Source of the DNA: Tianweitania populi
GTDB lineage: Bacteria; Pseudomonadota; Alphaproteobacteria; Rhizobiales; Rhizobiaceae
Direction: 5' to 3'
DNA: 64,000 nt
Assembly: GCF_014652875.1 (NCBI RefSeq)
Contig: NZ_BMZQ01000001.1
Location: 1,736,001-1,800,000, forward strand
Part shown: positions 25,343 to 34,109 of the stretch, one piece after another
Numbering within the stretch: position 1 is the stretch's first letter
How the letters are laid out: the number at the start of each line of letters is the position of its first letter
Made by a program: the position numbers and the translations under genes
The notes under the pieces: model-generated
Databases searched by the model: none
What the model saw: only the letters and a program-made list of their open reading frames with translations
What the model was told of the DNA's origin: nothing

Positions 25343-26217
25343 TGGATGCTATGTACCAAGCGCTGCTCGCCCCCTTCATCGACTTCGCCTTCATGCAGCG
25401 CGCACTCGCCGGCTCGCTGCTGCTGTCGCTGGCCTCATGCCCGGTTGGCGTATTCCTGATGGTGCGCCGCATGAGCCTGACCGGCGACGCGATGGCGCAT
25501 GGCATTCTGCCGGGTGCCGCGGCTGGCTTCCTGCTGTTCGGCCTGCAGATCGTGCCAATGACGATCGGTGGCTTGATCGCCGGCATGGTGGTTGCGTTGG
25601 GGTCAGGTGCCGTTGCCCGCTTTACCGTGCAGAAGGAAGACGCCTCCATGGCGGCCTTCTATCTGATTTCATTGGCAGTCGGCGTCCTCATCGTGTCGCT
25701 GCGCGGCTCCAGCGTCGATCTCATGCATGTGCTGTTCGGCACGGTCCTCGCCTTGAATGATGCCGCTTTGACTTTGATCGGCCTGATCAGCGTCGTGACG
25801 CTGGTAGCGCTCGCCATCTTCTGGCGCGCACTGGTAGCCGAATGCATGGACCCGCTCTTCCTGCGCTCGGTCTCGAAGCTTGGCACGCCCGTTCATTTCA
25901 TCTTCCTGGCGCTGGTCGTGCTCAACCTCGTTGGCGGCTTCCAGGCTCTCGGCACGCTTCTGTCCGTTGGCCTGATGATGCTACCCGCCGCCGCCGCGCG
26001 CTTCTGGACGGTGCGCGTCGAGCCGATGTGCCTGCTCGCAACCGCGATCGGCATGTCATCCTGTGTGTCTGGGCTTTTGCTGTCCTACCATTTCTCGCTG
26101 CCTTCAGGGCCTGCGATCATCCTCTCGGCCGGCGTGGTGTACCTCGCCTCGATCCTGATCGGATCACGCGGCGTGCTCAGCACCCGCAACCGGCCAAGCC
26201 GTCACCGCACGGCCTGA
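25339..26217 (+). CDS. znuB: Zinc ABC importer permease ZnuB
   Basis: A 292-aa inner-membrane permease of the metal (ABC-3) family with about eight spans. Typical are SLTGDAMAHGILPGAAAGFL and GTLLSVGLMMLPAAAARFW. ATGA overlap with znuC shows coupled translation; a second ATG follows at once. It works with ZnuC and ZnuA to bring zinc into the cytosol. Confidence 0.92.
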   Translation: MMDAMYQALLAPFIDFAFMQRALAGSLLLSLASCPVGVFLMVRRMSLTGDAMAHGILPGAAAGFLLFGLQIVPMTIGGLIAGMVVALGSGAVARFTVQKEDASMAAFYLISLAVGVLIVSLRGSSVDLMHVLFGTVLALNDAALTLIGLISVVTLVALAIFWRALVAECMDPLFLRSVSKLGTPVHFIFLALVVLNLVGGFQALGTLLSVGLMMLPAAAARFWTVRVEPMCLLATAIGMSSCVSGLLLSYHFSLPSGPAIILSAGVVYLASILIGSRGVLSTRNRPSRHRTA

Positions 26218-26249
26218 ACACCTCCCCCTCGCACTCAAGGAGTACCCAC

Positions 26250-27260
26250 ATGCTCAACCTCATGCGTCTCGCCAGCTTTGTGAGTGTTATAACATTAATG
26301 CCCGCTGCAATGGCCTCGGCGTCCGCCGAGAACCTCAAGGTTGTCGCCAGCTTCTCCATCATCGCCGATCTCGCAAAGAATGTCGGTGGCGACCGTATCG
26401 ACATCACGACGCTGGTGGGCCCAAACGGCGACGCGCATGTTTACGAGCCCAAGCCGGTGGATGCGGCAGCAGTTGCTGATGCGGATGTCGTGCTCGTCAA
26501 CGGCCTCCAATTCGAAGGCTTCCTGCAGCGCCTCGTCGATGCCAGCGGCACAAAGGCACCGGTGGTCGAGCTGACCAAAGGCGGCGATGTCCTCAAAAAT
26601 GAGGGAGAAGAGCATCATCATGATGCCGGCGAGGAAAAGGAAGAAGGCGAAGGCCATGATCACGCCGCTGGCGGGCAAGAGCACGATCATGAGCACGACC
26701 ACAGCCATGCCGGCCATCACCATCATGGCGAGTTCGATCCGCATGCCTGGCAGTCGGTCGGCAATGCCGAAACTTACGTGAAGAACATCGCGGATGCGCT
26801 CTGCGCCGCCGACAAAAACGGCTGCGACACCTACAAGAGCAATGCGGACGCCTATCAGGCCAAGCTTCAGCAGCTCGACGCCGACATCAAGGCAAGCGTC
26901 GCCTCGATTCCGCAGGACAAGCGCACGATCATCACCTCGCATGACGCGTTCAACTATTTCGAACATGCCTATGGCCTGACCTTCCTTGCGCCGGAAGGCG
27001 TGTCGACGGAGTCGGAAGCGTCAGCAGCCGATGTTGCGGCCCTGATCAAACAGGTTCGCGAAGACAAGGCGTCAGCAATCTTCGTGGAGAACATCACCAA
27101 TCCGCGCTTGGTCGAGCAGATCGCATCCGAGACCGGCATCAAGGTTGGCGGCACGCTCTATTCCGATGCGCTGTCCGACGCTTCAGGCCCGGCTTCCACC
27201 TATATCGACATGATGAAGCACAACGCCGAAACGATCAAAGCCGCCATTTCCGGCAGCTGA
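26250..27260 (+). CDS. znuA: Periplasmic zinc-binding protein ZnuA
   Basis: A 336-aa cluster-9 metal-binding protein. A signal peptide is followed by the metal His residues in NGDAHVYEPKP, FDPHAWQSV and ITSHDAFNYF, and by a His/Asp/Glu-rich loop around residues 120-165 (HDHEHDHSHAGHHHH) typical of ZnuA. AAGGAG precedes the ATG, 32 nt after znuB. The signal-peptide codons contain a Zur-like palindrome and the rare codons ATA and TTA. Confidence 0.93.
   Translation: MLNLMRLASFVSVITLMPAAMASASAENLKVVASFSIIADLAKNVGGDRIDITTLVGPNGDAHVYEPKPVDAAAVADADVVLVNGLQFEGFLQRLVDASGTKAPVVELTKGGDVLKNEGEEHHHDAGEEKEEGEGHDHAAGGQEHDHEHDHSHAGHHHHGEFDPHAWQSVGNAETYVKNIADALCAADKNGCDTYKSNADAYQAKLQQLDADIKASVASIPQDKRTIITSHDAFNYFEHAYGLTFLAPEGVSTESEASAADVAALIKQVREDKASAIFVENITNPRLVEQIASETGIKVGGTLYSDALSDASGPASTYIDMMKHNAETIKAAISGS
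26285..26294. promoter_or_regulatory. Zur-box-like palindrome inside the znuA signal-peptide codons
   Basis: TGTTATAACA is a perfect 10-bp palindrome 35 nt inside znuA and shares the core of known Zur sites. It could provide local control of znuA below the znuC promoter. The site is short, so the call is tentative. Confidence 0.4.
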
Positions 27261-27330
27261 TCGGCACCCGGTCGTCGTAGGCGGCTCCGGACAGACACAA
27301 CGACGAGCAGACAACACCTGCGACCGACAG

Positions 27331-27370
27331 CATCCGGTCCGTCCATCTGGCGGGCCGGATGTTTCTGTTT
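27331..27370 (+). terminator. Terminator after znuA
   Basis: CATCCGGTCCG pairs with CGGGCCGGATG (one G-U pair) around a 9-nt loop and is followed by GTTTCTGTTT. It ends exactly where the convergent MocR gene stops. Confidence 0.7.
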
Positions 27371-28770
27371 CACAGCGATCGTCTGAGGACTTCGATCGCC
27401 CGGCTGTCCATTTGCGCCACGTTGAAGCGCATTAGGTCCGGCGCTGAGAGTGCAACGCTGAAGACATTACCCGGCGCCAGAACCACGCTTTCGCGCAAGG
27501 CTGTTTTGGCGAGATCGGCGGCGTCACGACCATACGGCAGTCGGCACCAGAGGTAATAACCGCCGCGCGGCTCCACCCACGGCCGGATGCCCATTGCCTC
27601 CAGCACCGCCGCCGCCTCGCGCCGTCGTTTGGCCAGCCGCGTCCGCAGGGCCGCAATGTGCTTGCGGTAACTGCCGTCGCTCAGCACGGCAGCGATGATC
27701 TCGGCTGCAATGGGACTCGGACCACCGAAGGCCGTCGCGACCTGAAGATCGATCAGCCCTTCGATCCAATCCGGCCGCGCAGCGATAAAGCCGCAACGAA
27801 CCGATGCCGACAGTGTCTTGGAAAAGCTGCCGATGCGGATCACCCGCGACAGACCATCAAGCGCCGCAAGGCGAGCCGCTGGTTCGATCTCGAAGTCGGC
27901 AAAAATATCGTCTTCAATGATCGTCAGATCATGCGCCGCGGCGAGCGTCAGGACCTTGTGCGCCACTTGCGGCGAAAGGGATGCGCCGGTCGGATTGTGG
28001 ATGGCGGAGTTGGTGACGTAAAGGCGCGGCCGGTGCGTGGCCAGCGCCTCAGCAAACCGTGCGACGTCCGGGCCGCTCGCCGTATAGGGCACGCTGACGA
28101 CGTTGACCCGGTGCGCGCGCAACAAAGCCTGGAAGTTGAAGTAACAGGGATCATCGAGCAGCACCGTGTCGCCGGGCTGAAGCAGGAAGCGGCACAGAAG
28201 ATCGAGTGCCTGCGTGCCGGAGCCGGTCAGCAGGATCTGATCGGGAGCGGCATCGATGCCTTCTTCAACCATTTGCCGCGCAAGGATCCGTCGCAGAGCG
28301 GGCGAGCCCCGCGTCGATCCGTAGTCGGCGAGGATCGCGGCATCGGCGCGGGCAAGACTACGCATCGCCTTGCGCACCGGCTCGTGCGCGAGCCAGTCAG
28401 CCGGCAACCAGCCACAGCCCGGCTTCAGGATTTCAGGCGCCGCATCGAGCGACTGGCGCGACACCCAGAACGGGTCGATCTCGCGATCGAGGCGCGGCTC
28501 CACGTCGGCTAGCGCCAAGGGCGGCAGGGAGCCAGCAACCGTAAAGCCCGAGCCCGGCCGCGACCGGATCAGCCCTTCGGCTGCAAGCCGGTCATAGGCC
28601 TCGACAACGGTGGAAGGCGACACCTGCATGGTCTTGGCGAGTGCGCGAATGGACGGAAGCTTCTCGCCCGCTGTCAGGCTGCGCGCCCCCATGCGGCGAC
28701 GGATCTCCTCCATTACCGCGCCGGTGCGGGTTGTTCCTATCGATGCCGCCAACTGTGTCGCCTTCCGCAC
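27370..28770 (-). CDS. MocR-type regulator (GntR helix-turn-helix plus aminotransferase domain)
   Basis: A 466-aa regulator: GntR winged helix at residues about 14-78 (KLPSIRALAKTMQVSPSTVV) and a class I aminotransferase-like domain with HNPTGASLSP and the PLP Lys in IGSFSKTLSASVRCGF. MocR proteins use PLP adducts as effector signals and do not usually act as enzymes. A GTG start is used. It is divergent from an EamA transporter with an inverted repeat between, so it probably controls that exporter. Confidence 0.88.
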   Translation of the reverse strand: MRKATQLAASIGTTRTGAVMEEIRRRMGARSLTAGEKLPSIRALAKTMQVSPSTVVEAYDRLAAEGLIRSRPGSGFTVAGSLPPLALADVEPRLDREIDPFWVSRQSLDAAPEILKPGCGWLPADWLAHEPVRKAMRSLARADAAILADYGSTRGSPALRRILARQMVEEGIDAAPDQILLTGSGTQALDLLCRFLLQPGDTVLLDDPCYFNFQALLRAHRVNVVSVPYTASGPDVARFAEALATHRPRLYVTNSAIHNPTGASLSPQVAHKVLTLAAAHDLTIIEDDIFADFEIEPAARLAALDGLSRVIRIGSFSKTLSASVRCGFIAARPDWIEGLIDLQVATAFGGPSPIAAEIIAAVLSDGSYRKHIAALRTRLAKRRREAAAVLEAMGIRPWVEPRGGYYLWCRLPYGRDAADLAKTALRESVVLAPGNVFSVALSAPDLMRFNVAQMDSRAIEVLRRSL

Positions 28771-28774
28771 CCAT

Positions 28775-28802
28775 ACAGTTCATCCTCACTGTACTGAACT
28801 GT
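28775..28802. promoter_or_regulatory. Inverted repeat between mocR-type gene and EamA gene
   Basis: ACAGTTCA at 28775-28782 and TGAACTGT at 28795-28802 are perfect 8-nt arms with 12 nt between, close to two helical turns centre to centre. A further partial copy, ACTGT, lies between them. This fits the paired sites of MocR regulators. Confidence 0.55.
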
Positions 28803-28862
28803 CTCTGCCGAAGCCAGTGCGTTCCCGCTACGTCGGAAGTCCTCGAAAGCGCGGCAGGCATC

Positions 28863-29723
28863 ATGGAACGGACAACACAAGGCTGGGGCAGCGGTCTCAT
28901 CGGCGTCATCATCTTCAGCGGCTCGTTGCCGGCGACCCGCGTTGCCGTCAGCGGCTTCACGCCATTGTTCCTGACGTCCGCCCGTGCCGTCATCGCCGCT
29001 GTGCTGGCCGGAGCTCTTCTTCTTGCCTTTCGCCAGAAGCGGCCAACGTCACGCGATCTCCGTTCGCTCGCAACGATCGCGCTTGGCGTCGTAGTCGGCT
29101 TTCCGCTTCTCACGGCGCTTGCGCTGCAACACATCACCTCCGCGCACTCGATCGTCTTTATCGGGCTTCTGCCGCTCGCCACCGCCACATTCGGCGTGCT
29201 GCGCGGTGGGGAACGACCTCGGCCGGCTTTCTGGCTGTTCTCAATCCTCGGTGCGGCCTCAGTTGCAGGCTTTGCTCTCAAACAAAGCGCAAGCGCGTCC
29301 CTGACCGGCGATCTGCTGATGATCGGTGCCGTGCTTTTGTGTGGCCTCGGCTATGCGGAAGGCGCCACCCTGTCGCGCCGTCTCGGCGGCTGGCAAGTCA
29401 TTTCCTGGGCGCTGATCACCGCCCTTCCCGTCATGGCCATTCTCGCCTTTGCCACCCTGCCTGAAAGCTGGAACCAGATCGGCGAACCGGCATGGCTTGG
29501 CCTCGCCTATGTATCTGTCTTCAGCATGCTGATCGGCTTCATCTTCTGGTATCGCGGGCTGGCGCTTGGCGGCATTGCAGGGGTAGGACAGCTGCAGCTG
29601 CTGCAGCCCTTCTTCGGCCTCGCTTTGGCTGGCATCCTGCTCGGCGAACCCGTCGCCTGGTCGATGATCGCGGTGACCGCCTTCGTGGTGTTCTGCGTCG
29701 CCGGTGCGAAGCGCTTTGCGTAA
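28863..29723 (+). CDS. EamA/DMT-family transporter
   Basis: A 286-aa membrane protein with about ten spans and the two EamA repeats (first ending near LKQSASAS, second with LGGIAGVGQLQLLQPFFGLA). Family members export amino acids or small metabolites. The ATG at 28863 (MERTTQGWGSG) precedes the first span directly. It is divergent from the MocR-type gene, the usual pairing for amino-acid exporters of this kind. The substrate is unknown. Confidence 0.85.
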   Translation: MERTTQGWGSGLIGVIIFSGSLPATRVAVSGFTPLFLTSARAVIAAVLAGALLLAFRQKRPTSRDLRSLATIALGVVVGFPLLTALALQHITSAHSIVFIGLLPLATATFGVLRGGERPRPAFWLFSILGAASVAGFALKQSASASLTGDLLMIGAVLLCGLGYAEGATLSRRLGGWQVISWALITALPVMAILAFATLPESWNQIGEPAWLGLAYVSVFSMLIGFIFWYRGLALGGIAGVGQLQLLQPFFGLALAGILLGEPVAWSMIAVTAFVVFCVAGAKRFA

Positions 29724-29813
29724 GCAGACCAACCGCTGATTTTTCCGTCCATGCAGTTGATCCGTTCGGCATGAGGGGTCAAAAAGGCGCAATCCCCAGA
29801 ACCGGAATGCGCC

Positions 29814-31439
29814 TTGCAAAACGTCACCATCATCCTCGTTCTGCTTCTGGCGGTGATCGTCAGCGGCATCCTGTCCAGGGTGGTCCCTATCCCCCTGCCG
29901 CGCCCCCTATTTCAGATTGCACTGGGTGCCGTCATTGGTCTGGTCGCGGACTGGCGGGTTACGCTCGATCCCGAACTGTTCTTCCTTCTGTTCCTGCCGC
30001 CGCTCCTGTTTCTCGATGGCTGGCGCATCCCGCGCGAAGAGCTGTTCAAGGACGGCAAGGCCGTTCTTGGGCTAGCGCTTGGTCTCGTCGTGTTCACCGT
30101 GCTTGGCATGGGCTTGTTCATCAACTGGTTGATCCCGTCGATGCCGCTGGCCGTCGCCTTCGGCCTTGCCGCCGTGATCTCGCCCACCGACCCGATCGCC
30201 GTTTCGGCCATCGCCCAGCGCGTGTCGATCCCCAAGCGCATGATGCACATCCTGGAAGGCGAGTCGCTGTTGAACGACGCGTCCGGCCTTGTCTGCCTCC
30301 GCTTTGCCGTTGCCGCCGCGCTGACCGGCGCCTTTTCGTTGCAGGAAGCAGCGATGAACTTCCTTTGGGTGGCGATCGGCGGCGTTGTGGTGGGCGTCGG
30401 ACTAACCTGGTGCGTGGCACATGCCAAAAGCTTCATCTCGCACCGCTTCGGCGAAGATTTCGGCTCGCAGATCCTGATCAGCCTGCTGATCCCGTTCGGC
30501 TCCTACCTCCTGGCCGAACACCTGCATTGTTCCGGCATCCTTGCCGCAGTTGCCGCCGGCCTGACGATGGGCTTCGTGGAAACCACCGGTGACCTCCAGG
30601 CAACCACGCGCATCCGCCGCAACACTGTATGGGACACGATCCAGTTTACAGCCAACGGCATCATCTTCGTGCTTCTCGGCGAGCAGCTACCGGGCATTTT
30701 AGATGGCGCGGCCGAAACCGTTCGATTGACGGGCCATCATGAGCCGTGGTGGCTCGCTGTCTATATCCTCGCGATCAATATCGGCCTGGCTTTGCTCAGG
30801 TTCTTGTGGGTCATGGTATGGATTCGCATCACGCTTAATCGCGGGGAAGGAAAAGCGCCGACGCCGTCTTGGCGCCTCATCACCGCCATGTCGCTGGCCG
30901 GCGTGCGCGGCGCCATCACGCTCGCCGGTGTGTTGACGCTTCCGCTGGTCATGAATGACGGCTCCCCCTTCCCGGCACGCGACCTCGCGATCTTCCTGGC
31001 CATGGGCGTCATCATCGTTTCGCTGATTGCCGCCAGCATCGGCCTGCCGCCGCTTCTGAAAGATCTGAAAATGCCGGAGGAGCATGGCCACGCGGCCGAA
31101 GAACATGCCCGCGTGGCGGCGGCGCGCGCGGCCATCACCGCTGTGGAACAGGCGGAACACGAAATGGCGGAGGGTCGGCATGATGCCGACATCTATGTCG
31201 CCGCGGCCGGACGGATCATGGACTATTACCGCCACCGCATCGAACGTGGCGAAGCGGATGTGGAAGACGCCAAGACCATCCAGCACCGCGAAAAGATCGA
31301 GCGCGATTTGGCTTTAGTCGCCCTTCAGGCAGAGCGCCGGGAGATCTACCGCATGGTGCGCCGCCGACGCCTCGGCAGCGAAGCGGCCCGAAAGCTTGTA
31401 CGCGAACTCGATCTGCTCGAAGCGCGCTTCGGCACCTGA
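29814..31439 (+). CDS. CPA1-family Na+/H+ antiporter
   Basis: A 541-aa antiporter with about twelve spans. The ion-site region VISPTDPIAVSAIAQ and LEGESLLNDASGLVCLRF are those of CPA1 exchangers; SLAGVRGAITLAGVLTLP is also typical. After the last span there is a cytosolic, charged helical tail of about 120 residues (from EEHGHAAEEHARV). The start appears to be TTG at 29814. It helps pH and sodium balance at the inner membrane. Confidence 0.88.
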   Translation: MQNVTIILVLLLAVIVSGILSRVVPIPLPRPLFQIALGAVIGLVADWRVTLDPELFFLLFLPPLLFLDGWRIPREELFKDGKAVLGLALGLVVFTVLGMGLFINWLIPSMPLAVAFGLAAVISPTDPIAVSAIAQRVSIPKRMMHILEGESLLNDASGLVCLRFAVAAALTGAFSLQEAAMNFLWVAIGGVVVGVGLTWCVAHAKSFISHRFGEDFGSQILISLLIPFGSYLLAEHLHCSGILAAVAAGLTMGFVETTGDLQATTRIRRNTVWDTIQFTANGIIFVLLGEQLPGILDGAAETVRLTGHHEPWWLAVYILAINIGLALLRFLWVMVWIRITLNRGEGKAPTPSWRLITAMSLAGVRGAITLAGVLTLPLVMNDGSPFPARDLAIFLAMGVIIVSLIAASIGLPPLLKDLKMPEEHGHAAEEHARVAAARAAITAVEQAEHEMAEGRHDADIYVAAAGRIMDYYRHRIERGEADVEDAKTIQHREKIERDLALVALQAERREIYRMVRRRRLGSEAARKLVRELDLLEARFGT

Positions 31440-31479
31440 CGCGCCAGACGCACTTCAAGCTGAAAACACAGACAAGAAC

Positions 31480-31516
31480 GGCGGCGCCTTCAACAAGCGC
31501 CGCTGCTCTTCTTTCA
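31480..31516. terminator. Possible bidirectional terminator between antiporter and peroxidase genes
   Basis: GCGGCGC pairs with GCGCCGC around a 9-nt loop in the gap between two convergent genes. Pyrimidine-rich but not pure T tracts lie on each side, so function is less sure. Confidence 0.4.
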
Positions 31517-31538
31517 TTGCGAGACAGGTGCCTGCGTC

Positions 31539-32645
31539 TCAACCGCCGCTGTTAACCACCGCCGCTGCCGGGGTCATCAGCTCAGGACGTGGTGTGCCCG
31601 GCGCGTTTGGCGGTAGCATCGGATACGGGATCTGCGGCTGTTCGCCGGTCAGCGTGCCCAGGAAGGCGACGATGGCAGTGACATCCTGCTCGTTCAGGTC
31701 TTCGCCAAGCTGAGCGCTGCCCATGATCTCGACCGCCTGCGAGAGATCCCACACCTTGCCCGTATGGAAATAGGGGGCCGTGAGCGCGATGTTGCGCAAC
31801 GTCGGTGAGCGGAAGACATATTCATCATCCGCCGTCGCGGTGACGGCAAAACGGCCCTTGTCGGACTCAGGTAGGATGTCGGCGCCCGGCCGTTCGACGA
31901 CGCCGAACGGGAAGTAATCGGCACCACCGACATTCACGCCGTTGTGGCAGGATACGCAGCCTTTATCGATGAAAAGCCGCATACCCTGCTTTTCATGATC
32001 GGTCATGGCCTGACGATTGCCTTCCAAGTACTGGTCGAAGCGGCCACCTGGGGTGATGAGCGTCGCCTCGAACACCTCGATCGCACGCGTCACGTTCTCG
32101 AAGGTCACTGCATCCTGCTGGCCCGGGAATGCGGTCTGGAACGCCTTCACATATTCCGGCATGCTTTTGAGCGTTGCCAGCACGCGCTCCGGCGTGGCGT
32201 TCATCTCGACGGCTGCCTGGATCGGGCCGCCCGCCTGTGCCTTCAGATCTTCCGCGCGCCCGTCCCAGAACTGCGCGATGTTGAAGAAGGAGTTGAACAC
32301 GGTGGGCGCGTTGCGCGGACCCTTCTGCCAGCCATGGCCGACCGAGGTCTCAAGCCCATCGACGCCGCCCATGCCGAGATTGTGGCAGGTGTTGCAGCTC
32401 AGAAGATGGCTGGACGACAAACGCGGCTCGAAGAACAGCATCTTGCCGAGCTCATACTTCTCGCGCGTGATGGCATTGTTAGCCGGTGCCGGCTGAACGG
32501 TCGGCAGCGCTTGGAAGTAGTTGATCGCATCGGCATGCAATGCATCGTCATCAAGCGTAGGCTTTGCAGTCTGATCCTGCGCGAACGCTATCGATGCGAT
32601 GATGCTTGCCGCCGCAGCAAGTGCGATGACACGTGGGCTTTTCAT
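31539..32645 (-). CDS. Diheme cytochrome c peroxidase, periplasmic
   Basis: A 368-aa protein with a signal peptide (MKSPRVIALAAAASI) and two heme sites, C84-x-x-C-H (CNTCH) and C230-x-x-C-H (CVSCH), the usual layout of bacterial CcpA/MauG-like diheme enzymes. It would reduce hydrogen peroxide with electrons from cytochrome c. GGAGAG precedes the ATG at 32645. An FNR-type box lies about 250 nt upstream, fitting oxygen-limited expression as known for some homologues. Confidence 0.9.
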   Translation of the reverse strand: MKSPRVIALAAAASIIASIAFAQDQTAKPTLDDDALHADAINYFQALPTVQPAPANNAITREKYELGKMLFFEPRLSSSHLLSCNTCHNLGMGGVDGLETSVGHGWQKGPRNAPTVFNSFFNIAQFWDGRAEDLKAQAGGPIQAAVEMNATPERVLATLKSMPEYVKAFQTAFPGQQDAVTFENVTRAIEVFEATLITPGGRFDQYLEGNRQAMTDHEKQGMRLFIDKGCVSCHNGVNVGGADYFPFGVVERPGADILPESDKGRFAVTATADDEYVFRSPTLRNIALTAPYFHTGKVWDLSQAVEIMGSAQLGEDLNEQDVTAIVAFLGTLTGEQPQIPYPMLPPNAPGTPRPELMTPAAAVVNSGG

Positions 32646-33098
32646 GACGGTCTCTCCTGCCTCTGCGCGGGCAAGGACAAACTGGCTGCTCAGCGCAAGC
32701 ATAGAACCTGCACTGTCCACACCACTTTGAGCATCGCTTGACGCGCTTGGTACAACAAGGATGCTATCTTCAAAACCATCGAAGACAAAGAAGTAATTCT
32801 TCAGTGCGACAATCCTGCATCTATATATAACACTACTGTGAAAAAGGATAAGGATACCGACTATCAGCGGAGACATGCTTGCTTTAAGATCCTTGATTTA
32901 GATCAAACAAGAACTTATAAGCCCTGCGAATTTGCTGATGCAGAAGCAGCGACCCAGGTAATTTCTATCGCAATCAACACTAAAGGCACTATCTTCAGGC
33001 CATGAAGTCAGGGAAAGCTTGGACATCTTGTCCATGCGCGCGACGGTCACAGAGGCTCGAAGAACAAACGCGCCTAGAGATCCGTCAGGAGATGAATC
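32646..33098. other. 453-nt intergenic region with divergent promoters
   Basis: An AT-richer region between the cytochrome c peroxidase and DUF983 genes. It holds an FNR-type box and an ATATATAAC stretch around 32822-32830. I see no convincing small gene or RNA in it, though the peroxidase frame stays open for much of the left part. Confidence 0.6.
32893..32906. promoter_or_regulatory. FNR/FixK-type box
   Basis: TTGATTTAGATCAA matches the FNR consensus TTGAT-N4-ATCAA in all ten fixed bases. It lies between the cytochrome c peroxidase gene and the DUF983 gene and could serve either. Confidence 0.7.
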
Positions 33099-33533
33099 AT
33101 GGCCGAAACGTTTAGTCCCACCACCAATCCTGCTCTGACGGGGATCAAGGGCCGCTGCCCGCAATGCCAGGAAGGCCATCTGTTTCGCGGCTTCCTCAAG
33201 CTGGCGCCGCGCTGCGAGATCTGCGGGCTGGATTACAGCTTTGCCGATACAGCCGATGGTCCCGCCTTCTTCTCCATGAGTATTGTGTCTGTCCCGGCGT
33301 TGGCCTTCGCGCTCTGGTTCCAGTTTTCCTTTGAGCCACCCTGGTGGGCGCATCTTTTGGTAACATTGCCGCTCACGATCATCGGCTGTCTTGCGCTGCT
33401 ACGCCCGCTGAAAGGCTGGCTGGTGTGTTCGCAATATTTCCATAAGGCCGAGCAAGGCTCGATCGACCGACAATGGCATGCTGATGCGGTATCGCGAAGG
33501 GATGAGCAGGCCAAGGACGAAAGCAGTCTTTGA
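33099..33533 (+). CDS. DUF983 zinc-ribbon membrane protein
   Basis: A 144-aa DUF983 protein. A zinc ribbon with C20, C23, C39 and C42 (GRCPQC; RCEICG) is followed by two membrane spans (FFSMSIVSVPALAFALWFQF; LLVTLPLTIIGCLALL). Family function is not established; members often lie near respiratory oxidase genes in alphaproteobacteria. The nearby FNR-type box would fit a respiratory link, but this is inference. Confidence 0.88.
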   Translation: MAETFSPTTNPALTGIKGRCPQCQEGHLFRGFLKLAPRCEICGLDYSFADTADGPAFFSMSIVSVPALAFALWFQFSFEPPWWAHLLVTLPLTIIGCLALLRPLKGWLVCSQYFHKAEQGSIDRQWHADAVSRRDEQAKDESSL

Positions 33534-33577
33534 GGTCATACCGAATGCGCTGAGAGGTGCGAGGCAGACGTCCCAAC

Positions 33578-33602
33578 AAAAAAGCCAGGCAAAAGCCTGG
33601 CT
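33578..33602 (-). terminator. Rho-independent terminator of the small exported protein gene
   Basis: AGCCAGGC and GCCTGGCT flank AAAA; on the minus strand the hairpin is followed by a run of T. It lies 9 nt beyond the stop of the gene at 33612-33983. Confidence 0.8.
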
Positions 33603-33611
33603 CGGATAGGG

Positions 33612-33983
33612 TCAAAGCAGACGAAACGGCGGCGCTCGCGGTCGCCCTGGATCGTGGTGCCGCGTGAGCACTACGGCGTCGCGGCCCTCTTGTTGAAGAT
33701 CGACTGAGGCAAACAACGGGGCGGCACCAGTCCAGCCCTGTGCTTCCCCGTCGGTGAGCGCAGATGAAGCGAGATGGCAGCCTGCCGTGCAGCATGCCGT
33801 AACCTTGGCATGGTCGCCGCCGTTGTTGGATGGGGTCGAGCCCGGTCCGGTCGCGCATAGCGGATTGCCGAACATATCGAGCTGAGGCCCGAGCGGCATG
33901 GCAGTCGCCGTCCATACGGAGGCGCCCCATTGCAGAAGAAATACAAGGGCGACCAAAAGCGCGCCCCGGCGCTTTGAACCCAT
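33612..33983 (-). CDS. Small exported Cys/His protein, DUF2946-like
   Basis: A 123-aa protein with an N-terminal hydrophobic signal (GALLVALVFLLQWGAS) and a metal-site-like segment with Cys in GNPLCATG, CCTAGCH and several His (GGDHAKV). The pattern is like DUF2946 proteins, which I link with copper or metal handling only by memory. It has its own terminator. No neighbour explains it, so the role is open. Confidence 0.65.
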   Translation of the reverse strand: MGSKRRGALLVALVFLLQWGASVWTATAMPLGPQLDMFGNPLCATGPGSTPSNNGGDHAKVTACCTAGCHLASSALTDGEAQGWTGAAPLFASVDLQQEGRDAVVLTRHHDPGRPRAPPFRLL

Positions 33984-34109
33984 CGATCAGCAAGCCCCGC
34001 TTGTATGATCGTTTAGCATGTTAGCACTGTGTGATGAAGAAGCTGGGCTGCGACATATCGAAACCGGGAGGGATCGCGCCCCTCAAAGAAGCGCGATCCC
34101 GTGTCGATC

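Noticed and set aside
26587-26781. His/Met-rich short open frame within znuA
   Set aside because: It is the frame-shifted reading of the His-rich loop codons of ZnuA.
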